A stretch of DNA of 64,000 nucleotides from Pelobates cultripes (lineage: Eukaryota; Chordata; Amphibia; Anura; Pelobatidae): contig OW240916.1 of the NCBI GenBank assembly GCA_933207985.1, forward strand, positions 132,856,834 to 132,920,833. The letters are read 5' to 3'. Shown here in pieces: positions 1 through 11,360 of this stretch; the first letter of the stretch is position 1; the number at the start of each line of letters is the position of its first letter. The notes below the pieces were generated by a model. The model searched no databases. It was not told the origin of the DNA and was given only the letters and a program-made list of their open reading frames with translations. Both the position numbers and the translations under genes were made by a program.

Positions 1-229
1 TCTTTTTCAAAGATGACCTAGTTTGAGGCAACCATAGAAAGAACTCTAAAGTTTACAATAATTAAGTGTTCTTGCATAGCAAGACCACTTAATGTTATCT
101 CACATATTATTCTTATTCTTATTATAGCCAAATTTACCACCCTAACTCCTCCCACAGTTTTTACACTATATAGACAAAAATTTACCAAAACGCGTGGATT
201 GTTCCCGATTGAATTGCTATTACTTTGTG

Positions 230-880
230 GAACGGTTCCCCGAATGGGTCACGGAATATCGTCGTTCTTGTGGCGAAATTGGTCCCATAGGAATGAATGG
301 CAAAATGTTCAAAACTAGAGTGGGAGCTGGCAAAAGCTGAAAAATCAGGACATGATTTCTAAACTGCCACCACTCCCTCATTTTTAAGCCCACCTACACA
401 AATCTTATATCAAAATGTTCAGCTATCCCTGCTTCCACTAAAAATTTCCACGACTAAGCCATAGTTCTGATAGTTTTCACAATATGACCATTTGTTTGCA
501 ACTCACGCCGTCCATTGACATTCATTGAAACTGCACTCTAGCCAGCTCAAACTTGAAGGACAATTTCTAAACTGCGACTGTGCCTTCATTTTTAATACTT
601 CAGAGACATACTATGCATCAAACTGTAGGTCTGGGTCTTGTGATTCTCACAATATAAGGCTCTTTACTGTAGGCTGTATAGCTTTTAAAATACGACCATT
701 TGAAGATGGCAACTGCCAAAATACTCTGACCTGTGCCAGGCTGGAGCAGCAAGTGATGTCATAGACAGGGCCTTTTGTACACCTGCTAATGTTTTTATAA
801 ATGTATGTTTTAATTTAACTGTGAAGCACTTTGGGCAACAACGTTGCAATTAAATGTGCTATATAAATAAATAATAACAG
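230..880 (+). repeat. Interspersed repeat ending in an L2-type tail
   Basis: The stretch ends (about 815-880) in a segment with GAAGCACTTTGGGC and GTGCTATATAAATAA. That layout is typical of the 3' tails of L2-clade LINEs and the SINEs that borrow them. The upstream 550 bases have no long reading frame and look like a 3' untranslated region. I cannot name the family. Bases 1-229 and 881-2319 hold only AT-rich sequence and short random ORFs; I see no gene in them. Confidence 0.3.
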
Positions 881-2403
881 TTACTCCACACTCACACTCC
901 AGTTGTAGACTACTGGTGGAGGCAAGAACACTTCACACAATTTCCCCAGAAATTGTAGCTTTTCTAACTTAAAATTATAATTCAGCTACCAGCTGACAAT
1001 ATAAACACACAATAGTCTCACTCACTTAAGACTGTTCTTTCATTTGCATATAACAGCAGCATGTATCTCTGAAGCTAGTCATGGCAATATATATGAACAT
1101 CTCTTTTATATGCCTTTTTCTTTTTATTATTTATGACCAAAATGTGCACTGAGAGATTAATAAGATTAATAAAAGATCTAACAATTCTTTATTTGGAAAG
1201 TTAATGATTTAAAAAAGAAATTCTGTTTAACATTCTTATAAATAATAGACGGTGATGGCTTATTTTTCCATTTTTATCTTTTAAAAAAAATAAATTAATA
1301 TCCTATAACTTGCAATTTCCCAGTGTACATACATATTTGCAACAGTTGCAATTTCCCCAAATTCCATATATTTAGTTACTAATCTTTATATGATAACCAG
1401 GATGACCATCTGCTCTTCATATATTCATGACATTCTGGAGTTTTTTTCTAATCACTTTTCTTTCATAAAAAAAAATTGTCGTTATCCACCTGTGCCTTTT
1501 CAAAATATTTAAACTAAATTTAACAGATAGGCCAAATTATTTTAAGGCCTATGGGGTCTAGTGCAGCAATTTCAAACTCAACCTCTGCCATGGTGAAACA
1601 GGATTACATTAATAGCTATATGCTTCATGTGCACCCAAAGATTTGCATTTTGAACAAAATGCATACATGTTATAATGTCAAAGAGTTTAAAACTGGGTCA
1701 TTCTGAGTCCCTCACCCATTGTTCAAGGGTAATGGCTGGAAAGGAGATAAGGAGAAAAAATGGACTTGCTGCCCACCTGCGTCCTACGACATTCCCCTGG
1801 ACTATGGGGTTCCCCATGCGTATAGCCTACATATGATAGTTAAGAGGTTAGAGTATTGGAGCAGATGGGTAGCCTATCCACTTCTACCCCCATCCTCCAG
1901 CCCATGGGGCTGGGGGCACATATGCTAACATATGGGATCTGCCCATAGACTCCTCATTCCGTTTACCCATTAAACTTCTAAAATGTTAAAACAAATTAAG
2001 ATAGTGGCCGGCTTTGCAGCTAACCCATGCCAGCCATTATCACTTATGCTGTAGCTTGGTATGCAATGAATTATTGGGAGACTTGGCTACTGATTTCCAG
2101 TGTTAAGCTAGGAATTCTTCCCATGCTAAAATTAAACCACCAGTCATTCCCTGACTCCATCAGTGTGTGTACAGTGATTTTGCTATTAAGGAATAATGCT
2201 AACATAAAGCCCCATTCTACCACCATGCCCTAGATATAGGGAAGAATGGAGAAGATTCTTTGCCTGTTACATTTCACTTACTCAATCCAGCATTGCTAAA
2301 CAACGCCATTTTAATTAACCATTATAGAATGTGACGGCAGATAAGAACCATTCGGCCCATCTAGTCTGCCCAATTTTCTAAAAACTTTCATTAGTCCCTA
2401 GCC

Positions 2404-3951
2404 TTATCTTATAGTTAGGATAGCCTTATGCCTATCCCATGCATGCTTAAACTCCTTTACTGTGTTAACCTCTACCACTTCAGCTGGAAGGCTATTCCAT
2501 GCATCCACTACCCTCTCAGTAAAGTAATACTTCCTGATATTATTTTTAAACCTTTGTCCCTCTAATTTAAGACTATGTCCTCTTGTTGTGGTAGTTTTTC
2601 TTCTTTTAAATATAGTCTCCTCCTTTACTGTGTTGATTCCCTTTATATATTTAAATGTTTCTATCATATCCCCCCTGTCTTGTCTTTCCTCCAAGCTATA
2701 CATGTTAAGATCCTTTAACCTTTCCTGGTAAGTTTTATCCCGCAATCCATGAACCAGTTTAGTAGCCCTTCTCTGAACCCTCTCTAAGGTATCAATATCC
2801 TTCTGAAGATACGGTCTCCAGTACTGTGTACAATACTCCAAGTGAGGTCTCACCAGTGTTCTGTACAATGGCATGAGCACTTCCCTCTTTCTACTGCTAA
2901 TACCTCTCCCTATACAACCAAGCATTCTGCTAGCATTTCCTGCTGCTCTATTACATTGTCTGCCTACCTTTAAGTCATCAGAAATAATCACCCCTAAATC
3001 CCTTTCCTCATATGTTGAGGTTAGGACTCTATCAAATATTCTGTACTCTGCCCTTGGGTTTTTACGTCCAAGATGCATTATCTTGCACTTATCCACATTA
3101 AATGTCAGTTGCCACAATTCTGACCATTTTTCTAGTTTACCTAAATCATTTGTCATTTGGCTTATCCCTCCTGGAACATCAACCCTGTTACATATCTTAG
3201 TATCATCAGCAAAAAGACATACCTTACCATCAAGACCTTCTGCAATATCACTAATAAAAATATTAAAGAGAATGGGTCCAAGTACAGATCCCTGAGGTAC
3301 CCCACTGGTGACAAGTCCAAGCTTCGAATATATTCCATTAACTACAACCCTCTGTTGCCTGTTACTCAGCCACTGCCTTACCCATTCAACAATATTTGAA
3401 TCCAAACTTAAAGATTGCAGTTTATTGATAAGCCTTCTATGTGCAACAGTGTCAAAAGCCTTACTGAAATCTAGGTAAGCAATGTCTACTGCACCACCCT
3501 GATCTATAATTTTAGTTACCCAATCAAAAAAATCAATAAGATTAGTTTGGCATGATCTCCCTGAAGTAAACCCATGTTGTCTCTGATCTTGAAATCCATG
3601 TGTTTTTAGATATTCATCAATCCTATCCTTTAACATGGTTTCCATCACTTTCCCCACTACTGAAGTAAGGCTTACTGGCCTATAGTTGCCCGACTCCTCC
3701 CTATTACCTTTCTTGTGAATGGGCACAACATTCGCTAACTTCCAATCTTCTGGGACTGCTCCTGTTAACAATGATTGGTTAAATAAATCTGTTAATGGTT
3801 TTGCTAGTACACCACTAAGCTCTTTTAATAGCTTTGGGTGTATTCCATCAGGTCCCATTGACTTATTTGTCTTTACTTTTGACAGTTGAAATAGAACCTC
3901 TTCCTCTGTAAACTCACGTGTAATAAATGACTCATTTATCCTTTTTCTCAA
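2404..3951 (-). CDS. CR1 ORF2, C-terminal part: reverse transcriptase
   Basis: This 515-residue frame is the RT half of CR1 ORF2. It is open upstream to about 4097, so the listed 5' end is not a real start. Motifs in order are KSMGPDGIHPKLL, NYRPVSLTSVVGKVME, the catalytic LDFSKAFDTV, TSGVPQGSVLGPILF, and LFADDTKI near residue 247, the FADD catalytic pair. The C-terminal region (HLEYCTQYWRPYL, AWNSLPAEVV) is typical of CR1/L2-clade proteins. It would copy the element RNA at the nicked target. All catalytic aspartates are present. The only visible defect in ORF2 is the frameshift near 4100. Confidence 0.95.
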   Translation of the reverse strand: MRKRINESFITREFTEEEVLFQLSKVKTNKSMGPDGIHPKLLKELSGVLAKPLTDLFNQSLLTGAVPEDWKLANVVPIHKKGNREESGNYRPVSLTSVVGKVMETMLKDRIDEYLKTHGFQDQRQHGFTSGRSCQTNLIDFFDWVTKIIDQGGAVDIAYLDFSKAFDTVAHRRLINKLQSLSLDSNIVEWVRQWLSNRQQRVVVNGIYSKLGLVTSGVPQGSVLGPILFNIFISDIAEGLDGKVCLFADDTKICNRVDVPGGISQMTNDLGKLEKWSELWQLTFNVDKCKIMHLGRKNPRAEYRIFDRVLTSTYEERDLGVIISDDLKVGRQCNRAAGNASRMLGCIGRGISSRKREVLMPLYRTLVRPHLEYCTQYWRPYLQKDIDTLERVQRRATKLVHGLRDKTYQERLKDLNMYSLEERQDRGDMIETFKYIKGINTVKEETIFKRRKTTTTRGHSLKLEGQRFKNNIRKYYFTERVVDAWNSLPAEVVEVNTVKEFKHAWDRHKAILTIR

Positions 3952-4097
3952 CTGAGGTCCCTTTCCTTCATTTTCTTCTGTAAATACAGAACAAAAATAT
4001 TCATTGAGGCAGTCAGCCTGACCTTTATCCTCTTCTACATACCTTCCTTCTTTTGTTTTTAATCTAACTAATCCTTGTTTTACTTTTCTTTTCTCAT

Positions 4098-5237
4098 TTA
4101 TGTATCTAAAAATGTTTTATCCCCCTTTTTTACTGACTGTGCTATTTTCTCTTCTGTGTGTGATTTGGAAGCTCTTATAACTTGCTTAGCCTCTTTCTGC
4201 CTAATCTTATAGATCATTTTGTCTCCCTCACTCTGGGTTTTTTTATAATTCCTAAATGCTAACTTTTTGTTTTTAACTATTTTGGCCACATCTGCGGAGT
4301 ACCACAGTGGTTTCTTGAATTTTTTGCTTTTACTGACAAGCCTAATGCAATTTTCTGTTGCCTTCAATAGTGTAACTTTTAAATAATCCCATTTCTCTTG
4401 GACTCCATTTAAATTGCTCCAGTCTGATAATGACTCCTCTACCCATATTCTAATTTTAGAAAAGTCTGTTTTTCTAAAGTCTAAAACTTTTGTTTTTGTG
4501 TGGTGTGACTCAGTCACTGTTCTTATATTAAACCACACTGACTGATGATCACTGGATCCTAAACTTTCACCTACAGTAACATCTGATACCAAATCTCCAT
4601 TTGTTAACACTAAATCTAGTATGGCCTCTTTACGAGTTGGCTCCTCAACAACTTGTTTTAGAGACAATCCCAGTAGGGAGTTTAGAATATGTGTGCTCCT
4701 GGCACAAGTAGCTAATTTTGTTTTCCAATTTACATCAGGAAGATTAAAGTCACCCATGATGATAACTTCCCCCTTCATTGTCATTTTAGCTATTTCCTCA
4801 ACTAGTAGATTATCTAACTCTTCAATTTGTCCTGGGGGCCTATAAATCACACCTACACGAGTTACTGTGTGATTACCAAATTCTAACGTAGCCCAAACGG
4901 ACTCTATGTTTGCCTCACTAACTTTTATTAGGCTAGATTTTATGCTATCCTTCACATACAAGGCCACCCCTCCCCCTTTCTTGCCTTCCCTATCTTTCCT
5001 ATATAAAGAGTACCCTGGTATTGCTATGTCCCAGTCATTTTTCTCATTGTACCATGTCTCAGTAACAGCGACTAAATCTACACTATCAGTTGCCATTATT
5101 GCCACAAGTTCATGGATCTTATTCCCTAAACTGCGAGCATTTGTAGACATGACTCTAAGCTTATCATTTTTTAACACACTTGCTACAGGCACCTTCTGTC
5201 CTTGTTTTGGGGGACAATTGGATTGATGTTTTATCAC
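4098..5237 (-). CDS. CR1 ORF2, N-terminal part: APE-type endonuclease
   Basis: This frame is the first 379 residues of ORF2. It carries the exonuclease-endonuclease-phosphatase fold that nicks target DNA to start target-primed reverse transcription. Visible landmarks in order are NARSLGNKI near residue 33, the catalytic glutamate in VTETWYN, the GDFNLPDVNW motif near residue 162 and the terminal SSDHQSV motif near residue 229. After the nuclease comes a lysine-rich linker. The frame ends at a TAA about 4098 because of a 1-base difference. The neighbouring frame continues without a stop into the RT region, so the protein was originally one chain. Start chosen at the ATG 19 bases after the ORF1 stop. 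Confidence 0.9.
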   Translation of the reverse strand: MIKHQSNCPPKQGQKVPVASVLKNDKLRVMSTNARSLGNKIHELVAIMATDSVDLVAVTETWYNEKNDWDIAIPGYSLYRKDREGKKGGGVALYVKDSIKSSLIKVSEANIESVWATLEFGNHTVTRVGVIYRPPGQIEELDNLLVEEIAKMTMKGEVIIMGDFNLPDVNWKTKLATCARSTHILNSLLGLSLKQVVEEPTRKEAILDLVLTNGDLVSDVTVGESLGSSDHQSVWFNIRTVTESHHTKTKVLDFRKTDFSKIRIWVEESLSDWSNLNGVQEKWDYLKVTLLKATENCIRLVSKSKKFKKPLWYSADVAKIVKNKKLAFRNYKKTQSEGDKMIYKIRQKEAKQVIRASKSHTEEKIAQSVKKGDKTFLDT

Positions 5238-5256
5238 CCTTTTGCCCCCCCCCCTC

Positions 5257-5799
5257 CTAGTTTAAATACATCCTAGCAAAAGCTCTGAACTGCTCACTGA
5301 GAACATTAGTCTTAGTGCCTCTCTCCACAACACCACTAGCCTCAGTGCCTCTCTCCACAACACCACTAGCCTCAGTGCCTCTCTCTACAACACCACTAGT
5401 CTTAGTGCCTCTCTCCACAACACCACTAGCCTCAGAGCCTCTCTCCAAAACACCACTAGCCTCAGTGCCTCTCTCCACAACACCATTACACTCTGAAAGT
5501 GCAGAAAATGAATTATGAAGAGCAACAGACTGTGCAAAATGCCTTTTATCCACAACTCTAAGTCTACCAGATCCTACAGTAATCCATCTGCCTTTCCTAG
5601 CATGTCTCTGCGGCAGTGGCTTTGCAGCAGTTCCAGTCTGAGTTTCTACACCAGATAATTTACAAATCTCAGACTTCAAAAATACAATCTCCTGCCGCAA
5701 GATAGAGAACTGTCTACAGATTAGACAACAACCAAACCTCCAAAAAGTGGAACGTGAAACAAATGCATAGCAATTGTTACACTGAACTAAGCCTGCCAT
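5257..5799 (-). CDS. CR1 ORF1 protein with Cys motif and decapeptide repeats
   Basis: This 180-residue frame has the position of CR1 ORF1, just upstream of ORF2 with a 19-base gap. The N-terminus shows CNNC near residue 8 and CCLIC near residue 25, a compact cysteine-rich finger. A short leucine-rich stretch (LRQEIVFLKSEICKL) follows and could form a coiled coil. The C-terminal third is six tandem decapeptides of the type VVERGTEASG. ORF1 proteins of this clade bind the element RNA and build the ribonucleoprotein; that role is inferred from the family. No stop or frameshift is seen. The start is the first ATG of the open frame. It has no visible RRM, unlike the L1 ORF1 proteins in this window. 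Confidence 0.65.
   Translation of the reverse strand: MAGLVQCNNCYAFVSRSTFWRFGCCLICRQFSILRQEIVFLKSEICKLSGVETQTGTAAKPLPQRHARKGRWITVGSGRLRVVDKRHFAQSVALHNSFSALSECNGVVERGTEASGVLERGSEASGVVERGTKTSGVVERGTEASGVVERGTEASGVVERGTKTNVLSEQFRAFARMYLN
5311..5490 (-). repeat. Six 30-bp tandem repeats inside CR1 ORF1
   Basis: Six head-to-tail units of exactly 30 bases run from 5311 to 5490, differing by a few substitutions. The unit length is a multiple of three, so the array adds ten residues per copy (VVERGTEASG-like) and keeps ORF1 open. The unit number may vary between copies of this LINE. Confidence 0.9.
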
Positions 5800-5883
5800 T
5801 CCAATTATGAGAATAATTTAAATCTAACAAATCTTAACTTTTTTCTTTATCCTCCTGAATACCTCAAATTACCTCCAGGTTAT

Positions 5884-6749
5884 CTCCAGAATATCTCCAA
5901 CTAGACACTTAGAAACAGCACTTGGAAGTAGCACCAAGCTATATTAAACAAGCTAATGAGACCAAGCCTTATATAACTCCTTAAATCACCGCCCACTAGG
6001 AATGTTTAACACCTGGGTAGGCCTCTGCTTATTTGCAAACAATAGCTAATTAACCAGCAATCAACAGCAAGTAACTAGCTTAATCAAATCAAATGCCTTA
6101 TAATTACCAACAGGAATTCAAACCTTGGGCAATCAGTAACCTTTTCCTACAGATGAATCTTACCTGTAACAGTAGAAAAGAAAGCTCTTAGCACAACTCT
6201 TAGACAGTTGAAGCTTCTGTAAAACTCTCCAGAATATCTCCAACTAGACACTTAGACACTTTAGAAACAGCACTTGTAGCACCAAGCTATATTAGACAAG
6301 CTAATGAGACCAAGCCTTATATAACTCCTTAAATCACCGCCCACTAGGAATGTTTAACACCTGGTAGGCCTCTGCTTATTTGCAAACAATAGCTAATTAA
6401 CCAGCAATCAACAGCAAGTAACTAGCTTAATCAAATCAAATGCCTTATAATTACCAACAGGAATTCAAACCTTGGGCAATCAGTAACCTTTTCCTACAGA
6501 TGAATCTTACCTGTAACAGTAGAAAAGAAAGCTCTTAGCACAACTCTTAGACAGTTGAAGCTTCTGTAAAACTCTCCAGAATATCTCCAACTAGACACTT
6601 AGAAACAGCACTTGGAAGTAGCACCAAGCTATATTAGACAAGCTAATGAGACCAAGCCTTATATAACTCCTTAAATCACCGCCCACTAGGAATGTTTAAC
6701 ACCTGGGTAGGCCTCTGCTTATTTGCAAACAATAGCTAATTAACCAGCA
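5884..6749 (-). promoter_or_regulatory. Tandem promoter monomers at the CR1 5' end
   Basis: Three direct repeats of one unit lie here: 5884-6226 (343 bases), 6227-6573 (347 bases) and a cut-off third, 6574-6749. Read on the minus strand, each unit contains a GC box (GGGCGG) about 13 bases upstream of a TATA-like TTATATAAGG (plus-strand positions about 5971-5994, 6319-6342 and 6661-6684). The unit ends abruptly at 6749, where different sequence begins. By analogy with mouse L1 monomers, these may act as repeated RNA polymerase II promoters. The promoter function is inferred; the repeats and boxes are directly seen. Confidence 0.7.
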
Positions 6750-7899
6750 TTATCTCTGTGGAAATGGGTACCCAGAATATAGCAAACCTTTAAACTATAA
6801 ATAGCATAAAAATCATTACGTGTCATACTTGATGTGTCCTTTCTGAAGTGCCAGTCAGGAAAACCTGTGTTTTCCACATTATTGGTGCTTTTTCAGATGA
6901 AACGCCAAGCTGCCAGATTGGTCTACTGTAAAATTACATTAATTTTCTTATCTATCTTTATATTCCTTGCCCCAAAAAGTTCTTCTGTGTAGTCAAGTTA
7001 AACACAAAAGTTGTAGCAGTGAAATGGAAAGGCCAAGCAATCTAACAAAAAGTGATAATTCAAGTGTACATATGGGGGGTAACGGGGGGATAGGGGTGGG
7101 GGGAAAGCACATTTCAGAGTTCCATCTGCAGGTTCTGTTTATGCTCAGTTAACTGTTTTTCTGTTTTCCTCAAGCAACAATGGATTTGTTGCATTTTTTT
7201 TCGTAGTCTCTGTATATATTATGGGTATTTGTGAGCCATACCCTCTTGGTCTGAATCAGCACTTGTTAGGAATTGCTAAGAGACCATCATTAATATGCTG
7301 TCCAAGTTACCATATAAAATGAATTAATGAGACATCTCATTAATTAAACTTGCATATTTCATAATCGGGCTTTGGCCTAATTTGTGTCTTTTCATATCTA
7401 GGAAACAGTGACTCCCTCATTTATATATTCATTTTGTTTGCATTATGCAGTAATCCATGTTGATACACCAGGACCCCTGGGGCACACTGTATAAATGAAT
7501 TCCTATAAGGGATATTAATTAACACCTTTATTTGCTGAATAATAGCTTAAGTACTTGAAGCCCCGTAATCGTAACCTTCAGTACATCTAATACTCTGCTG
7601 TTAGTATTGTGCCCAATTTTGTATCCTGCCTTAACATTGCCTTGGCAAAACCTTGAATAGCTACAAAGTCTGGGATAATCCACTTAAAATGTCATTGTCA
7701 ATGGCAGTATTTTTTATTAAAACAGAATTCCAACAGAGCCTCAGTTTAATTATATAGACAAAAAACAGTCGATACTTATCATCTGTTTTCAGCTGTTTTT
7801 TTTTTTTAAATTGTGGCGGGGTTTAATGTATGTCTGTAGCTCGAGAAAAAGAAAAAAAGGTTAGTAAACATACCTGAAAAAAACATTTATTGCTTTTTT

Positions 7900-8450
7900 T
7901 TTCTTAACTAACCCTATTAGTTATTAACCCCTCCAAAAAAGACCATGGGAGTCAATATGCCGCTACTAACCATGCCATGGGTACAGGCATGTCTAATAAA
8001 CGGAGCAGTCAGTGACTGCTCACCGTAATAAAAAACTAGCAACTTGGAAGCTATTATTGTCAAGTTGCTAATAATATACAGGGCATACCTGGCACAAGTT
8101 CCCCCATGTACCGCACCCGTGGGCATCATGTGGGATATGAAATAACAGTTACCTGTTCACCTCCCTGCCTATAACCACCGGCCAGTGGTTTGGGGATATT
8201 AAGGAAAAAAGCTGGGGTGACAGCCTAGAGTCTTATCATCCACTAGCTCTGAGTGGCTACTAATAAATTGCACATAGGAAAGGGGTGAGGGATATTAATT
8301 TAATAATAAATGGGGGGGACAAAGTTTCTCTCCCAGCCCACACTCATTGGCAACAGGAGCGAGCTATTAATTTAATAATAAATGGAGAGACATAAGTCGG
8401 GTAATACCCCTCACCACAAACTATGGGTGGGAGCTGAGGGACACTTGTCA
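7900..8450 (+). repeat. Unnamed interspersed repeat, copy A
   Basis: The part around 7965-8060 (CATGCCATGGG, then GGCATGTCTAATAAAC, then a run ending in AAAAACTAGCAACTTG) matches, on the opposite strand, the sequence at about 17030-17115. The parts with CCCACACTCATTG and CATGGGTGGG-like words match too. It has no coding frame. I cannot assign a family. The rest of 6750-9074 holds nothing I can identify apart from short A/T runs. Confidence 0.45.
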
Positions 8451-9074
8451 GATATTTTACTGTTTATGTCAGGTATTTCACTGGCAGACATTTTGTGATA
8501 AGATTGAAACTAAAAATGTATACTGTGAAGTCATTACTGAGCAGATGTGACTCCATTTTGTAACAGAGAGATGCAAAGACAGACACGTTTTTTTGTTTTT
8601 CTTGTGCTCTATTCACTAAATGACCAAAGGAATGCGGCTAACGTAAACTGACCAAAGATAAGAACCTTTGTTTGCAAATGTTTATATATAAATCCATAAC
8701 TATAATTATGTTTAATCATATACAATAGTACCTATGCTAATGATATTGAATATTCATATATAGAATTCCAATGAATAAATTTCATATATATAAAACTAAT
8801 ATTAGCTGAATGTGTGTAAAAGACATGCATATTTCACATGCTATCACATTACTAATAGACACATAGTTTCACAAGATGAGACAGTGTAACTAAGAAAACC
8901 AGACACAGGATTACTGGAAAGAGATTTTACCTAAGTAATTCATTTTACTTTTTAAAGTTAATGGATTCCTACAAGAAACCATTGTAAGATAAAGTTAACC
9001 AAAGTTCAGATGCATTACAATTATATGGCCCCAAAAGGAGATGACCAGTCTACCAAAGAGGACCAAAAACCGTG

Positions 9075-9370
9075 TTAAAGGGACACTATAGTCACCAAAA
9101 CAACTTTAGCTTAATGACGCAGTTTTGGTGTATAGATCATGCCCCTGCAGCCTCACTGCTCAATTCTCTGCCATTTAGGAGTTAATTCACTTTGTTTATG
9201 AACCCTAGTCACACCTCCCTGCATGTGACTTGCACAGCCTTCCAAAACACTTCCTGTAAAGAGTCATCTAAAAATTATCCTTTCTTTATTGCAAGTTCTG
9301 TTTAATTTAAATGGTCTTATCCCCTGCTATGTTAATAGCTTGCTAGACCCTGCAAGAGCCTCCTGTATGT
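9075..9370. mobile_element. T2/Kolobok-like MITE, left part
   Basis: The element begins with TTAAAGGGACACTATAGTCA at 9075, and its partner terminus ends at 13180 with the mirror sequence. The inverted termini agree at 21 of 22 positions, and TTAA sits at both outer ends. TTAAAGG termini plus a TTAA target are the hallmark of T2-family MITEs (Kolobok superfamily) in Xenopus. The body is cut near 9370 by a Penelope-like element and resumes near 12939. Confidence 0.75.
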
Positions 9371-10566
9371 GAACAATGAGTGAGTGGAGCCAAATTAGAT
9401 ACACAGTAGAAATGGGGGGTAACCCCTAGTGGAAAACGAAAAGTACAAAAAGAGGAATGTATCTAATACATGATGCGAGATATATGCATCAAGAAAAGGG
9501 GTTTCAAAATAGCCAACAAAAAGCCTGCTATCTAGGCCAGACAGAACCACTAAAATAAAAGAACAAAAAATAATAAAGATTTATTGAACACTACAAAAAT
9601 GTAACCCAAATGTGTGCTACCAAATAAACACCAAAAAATAAAAATATATAAAAATAAGTCGTTGAATATGATAAAAACAAAATATAATTGCAGATCAAAA
9701 TATGAAAAACTATTGCTATCGGTAGTGGCTGGTAATTAGTCAAGCTAGAAAAGCAGAATGCCGATCTGATGGATCAATGATCAGTAGTGTGGTCTGGTAC
9801 TATGGAAACCAAAACTAAGCTTGTAGATCGATATAGGTCCTATCAACAAGTAAATGTGACACAATCTAGAAAGCTGTTCCTGTCCATAGTGGCTAATAGT
9901 GTGCCATACATTCAAAAATCCTGGTGGCTCAACAATGAATTATAAAGTCTGTTGCTTTAAATGTCAAAAAATGCTATTGGACTATATGGGTCCTTTAAAT
10001 ATCTGAGACATTTATTTTAATGAACTAATGAAACCATAAATATCGGTAAATGAAAGAAAAATAAGATCATTAAATAAACGTTGAGCTGATATTCAAACCA
10101 GTATTGAAGTGGCTAGAGTGGTAATCCAAATAAAAGGATACCACTAATTGACTAGATATAAAGGGTATATATAGAACGGCAACAGCCAGAAATCACTATA
10201 CCGACAGTAAAGCATACATAAGAATATCTAGGAGGGAGAGAGTAGAACAAAAGACACATGTATAAATCAAGTAGCAATAACCCGTGCTACAAAGTATCAT
10301 ATACCAGGAACGTCCAATGATACAAACAGTTGATAACAGTATGATAAAAGGTAACACCCTCTATATGAATATGTGTCCCGTGCCTTCGAGGGCACCTAGC
10401 TCCAACCCCCCAAAAGATCTATTTGTCAAGATAGAGCTATAAAAAATATGATCTGCAAAAATAGAAATAGATGCTATATATGTTTAAATAGAAATATGAA
10501 ATGAAAACAGCGCGGTCGCTAGTCTGTGTGCTGCCCTAAGGATCCAAGGAGTGCAGCACACCACAA

Positions 10567-10611
10567 TCCTCTGACGCGCGCGTTTCGCTACACCTAGCTC
10601 GTCAGAGAGGA
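10567..10611 (-). ncRNA. Hammerhead ribozyme of the Penelope-like element
   Basis: On the minus strand I can fold a complete type I hammerhead. Helix I pairs 10611-10606 with 10572-10567 (six base pairs). The core CUGACGA is at 10605-10599. Helix II, GCUAGGUGUAGC, is at 10598-10587 with a four-base loop. GAAA is at 10586-10583. A very short helix III made of CGCGCGCG lies at 10582-10575, and cleavage would follow the GUC at 10575-10573. Every invariant core base is present. Minimal hammerheads with tiny helix III are known from PLEs (established knowledge), and such forms may act as dimers. Its site about 750 bases past the nuclease frame fits the PLE terminal region. Confidence 0.85.
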
Positions 10612-11360
10612 AACAAGGGGTGCGTGAGCACCGGGTTTAAAATTCCAAGGAAGTCGTTTGATTGGTCCGAGCAGGCAGTTCCCCATTGGTTGCCTGAAAT
10701 GACGTAACGGAAAGCATTTGGAGGGGTAGAATGATCTTTGCGGCTGCAGTAATTAACCCTTTGGTGACAGAATTGGAATTCCCAAAAGCAATAAAATATA
10801 ACATGTAGACTAAGCTACTAAACAGATATTTGATAATAAAGACAGATTTGTATGTGTAATTATTAAATACGTTTGAATATATTCTGAAATAGCTCCATGG
10901 ATAGAGGTCAAAACACACCTAAAATAAGACCCAGAAACGATTAGATTCCATAACATATCATAGGGACAAATTCTTATGTAAATAATACCATTCAATGGTC
11001 AATGATATAAATATGATATCATTCCGGAAGCCACTAACAATATTATTAAAGATGAAAATCAGACATAATCAGCCTTGTATGGTACATAAGAAAAAGTACA
11101 ATGCAAGGGTGTCCTAGTAAGTCTTAAACAAGGCTTAAATAAGGATTTGTCTAAACAGAAAACACTATATCATAGATGTAGAAAGAATACTGATATATTG
11201 AACTTAAGATAGTGTCTAATGTATCTAAATAAGACATAATAAATAATTAGTTTGTATGGCTATCCCTTGGAACGCATTCTAATTAGAATAGAAATAGGTC
11301 ACTAATAATGGCTATGGAAGAAATATGTTAATATGCAGATAGACTATTAATGATTCATTA

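Larger units (their letters stand above)
2326..6749 (-). mobile_element. Nearly full-length CR1-type LINE
   Basis: This minus-strand non-LTR retrotransposon reads from a 5' promoter region (6749-5800) through ORF1 (5799-5257), ORF2 (5237-2404) and a short 3' UTR. The 3' end, near 2326-2380, has the conserved stretch GGGCAGACTAGATGGGCC and finishes with CACATTCTAT. That fits the ATTCTATG-like microsatellite end of CR1 elements. A CATTAT at 2320-2325 and again at 6748-6753 may be a short target duplication, but CR1 duplications are usually weak, so this is tentative. Only one frameshift was found in ORF2, so the copy is fairly young. Confidence 0.9.
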
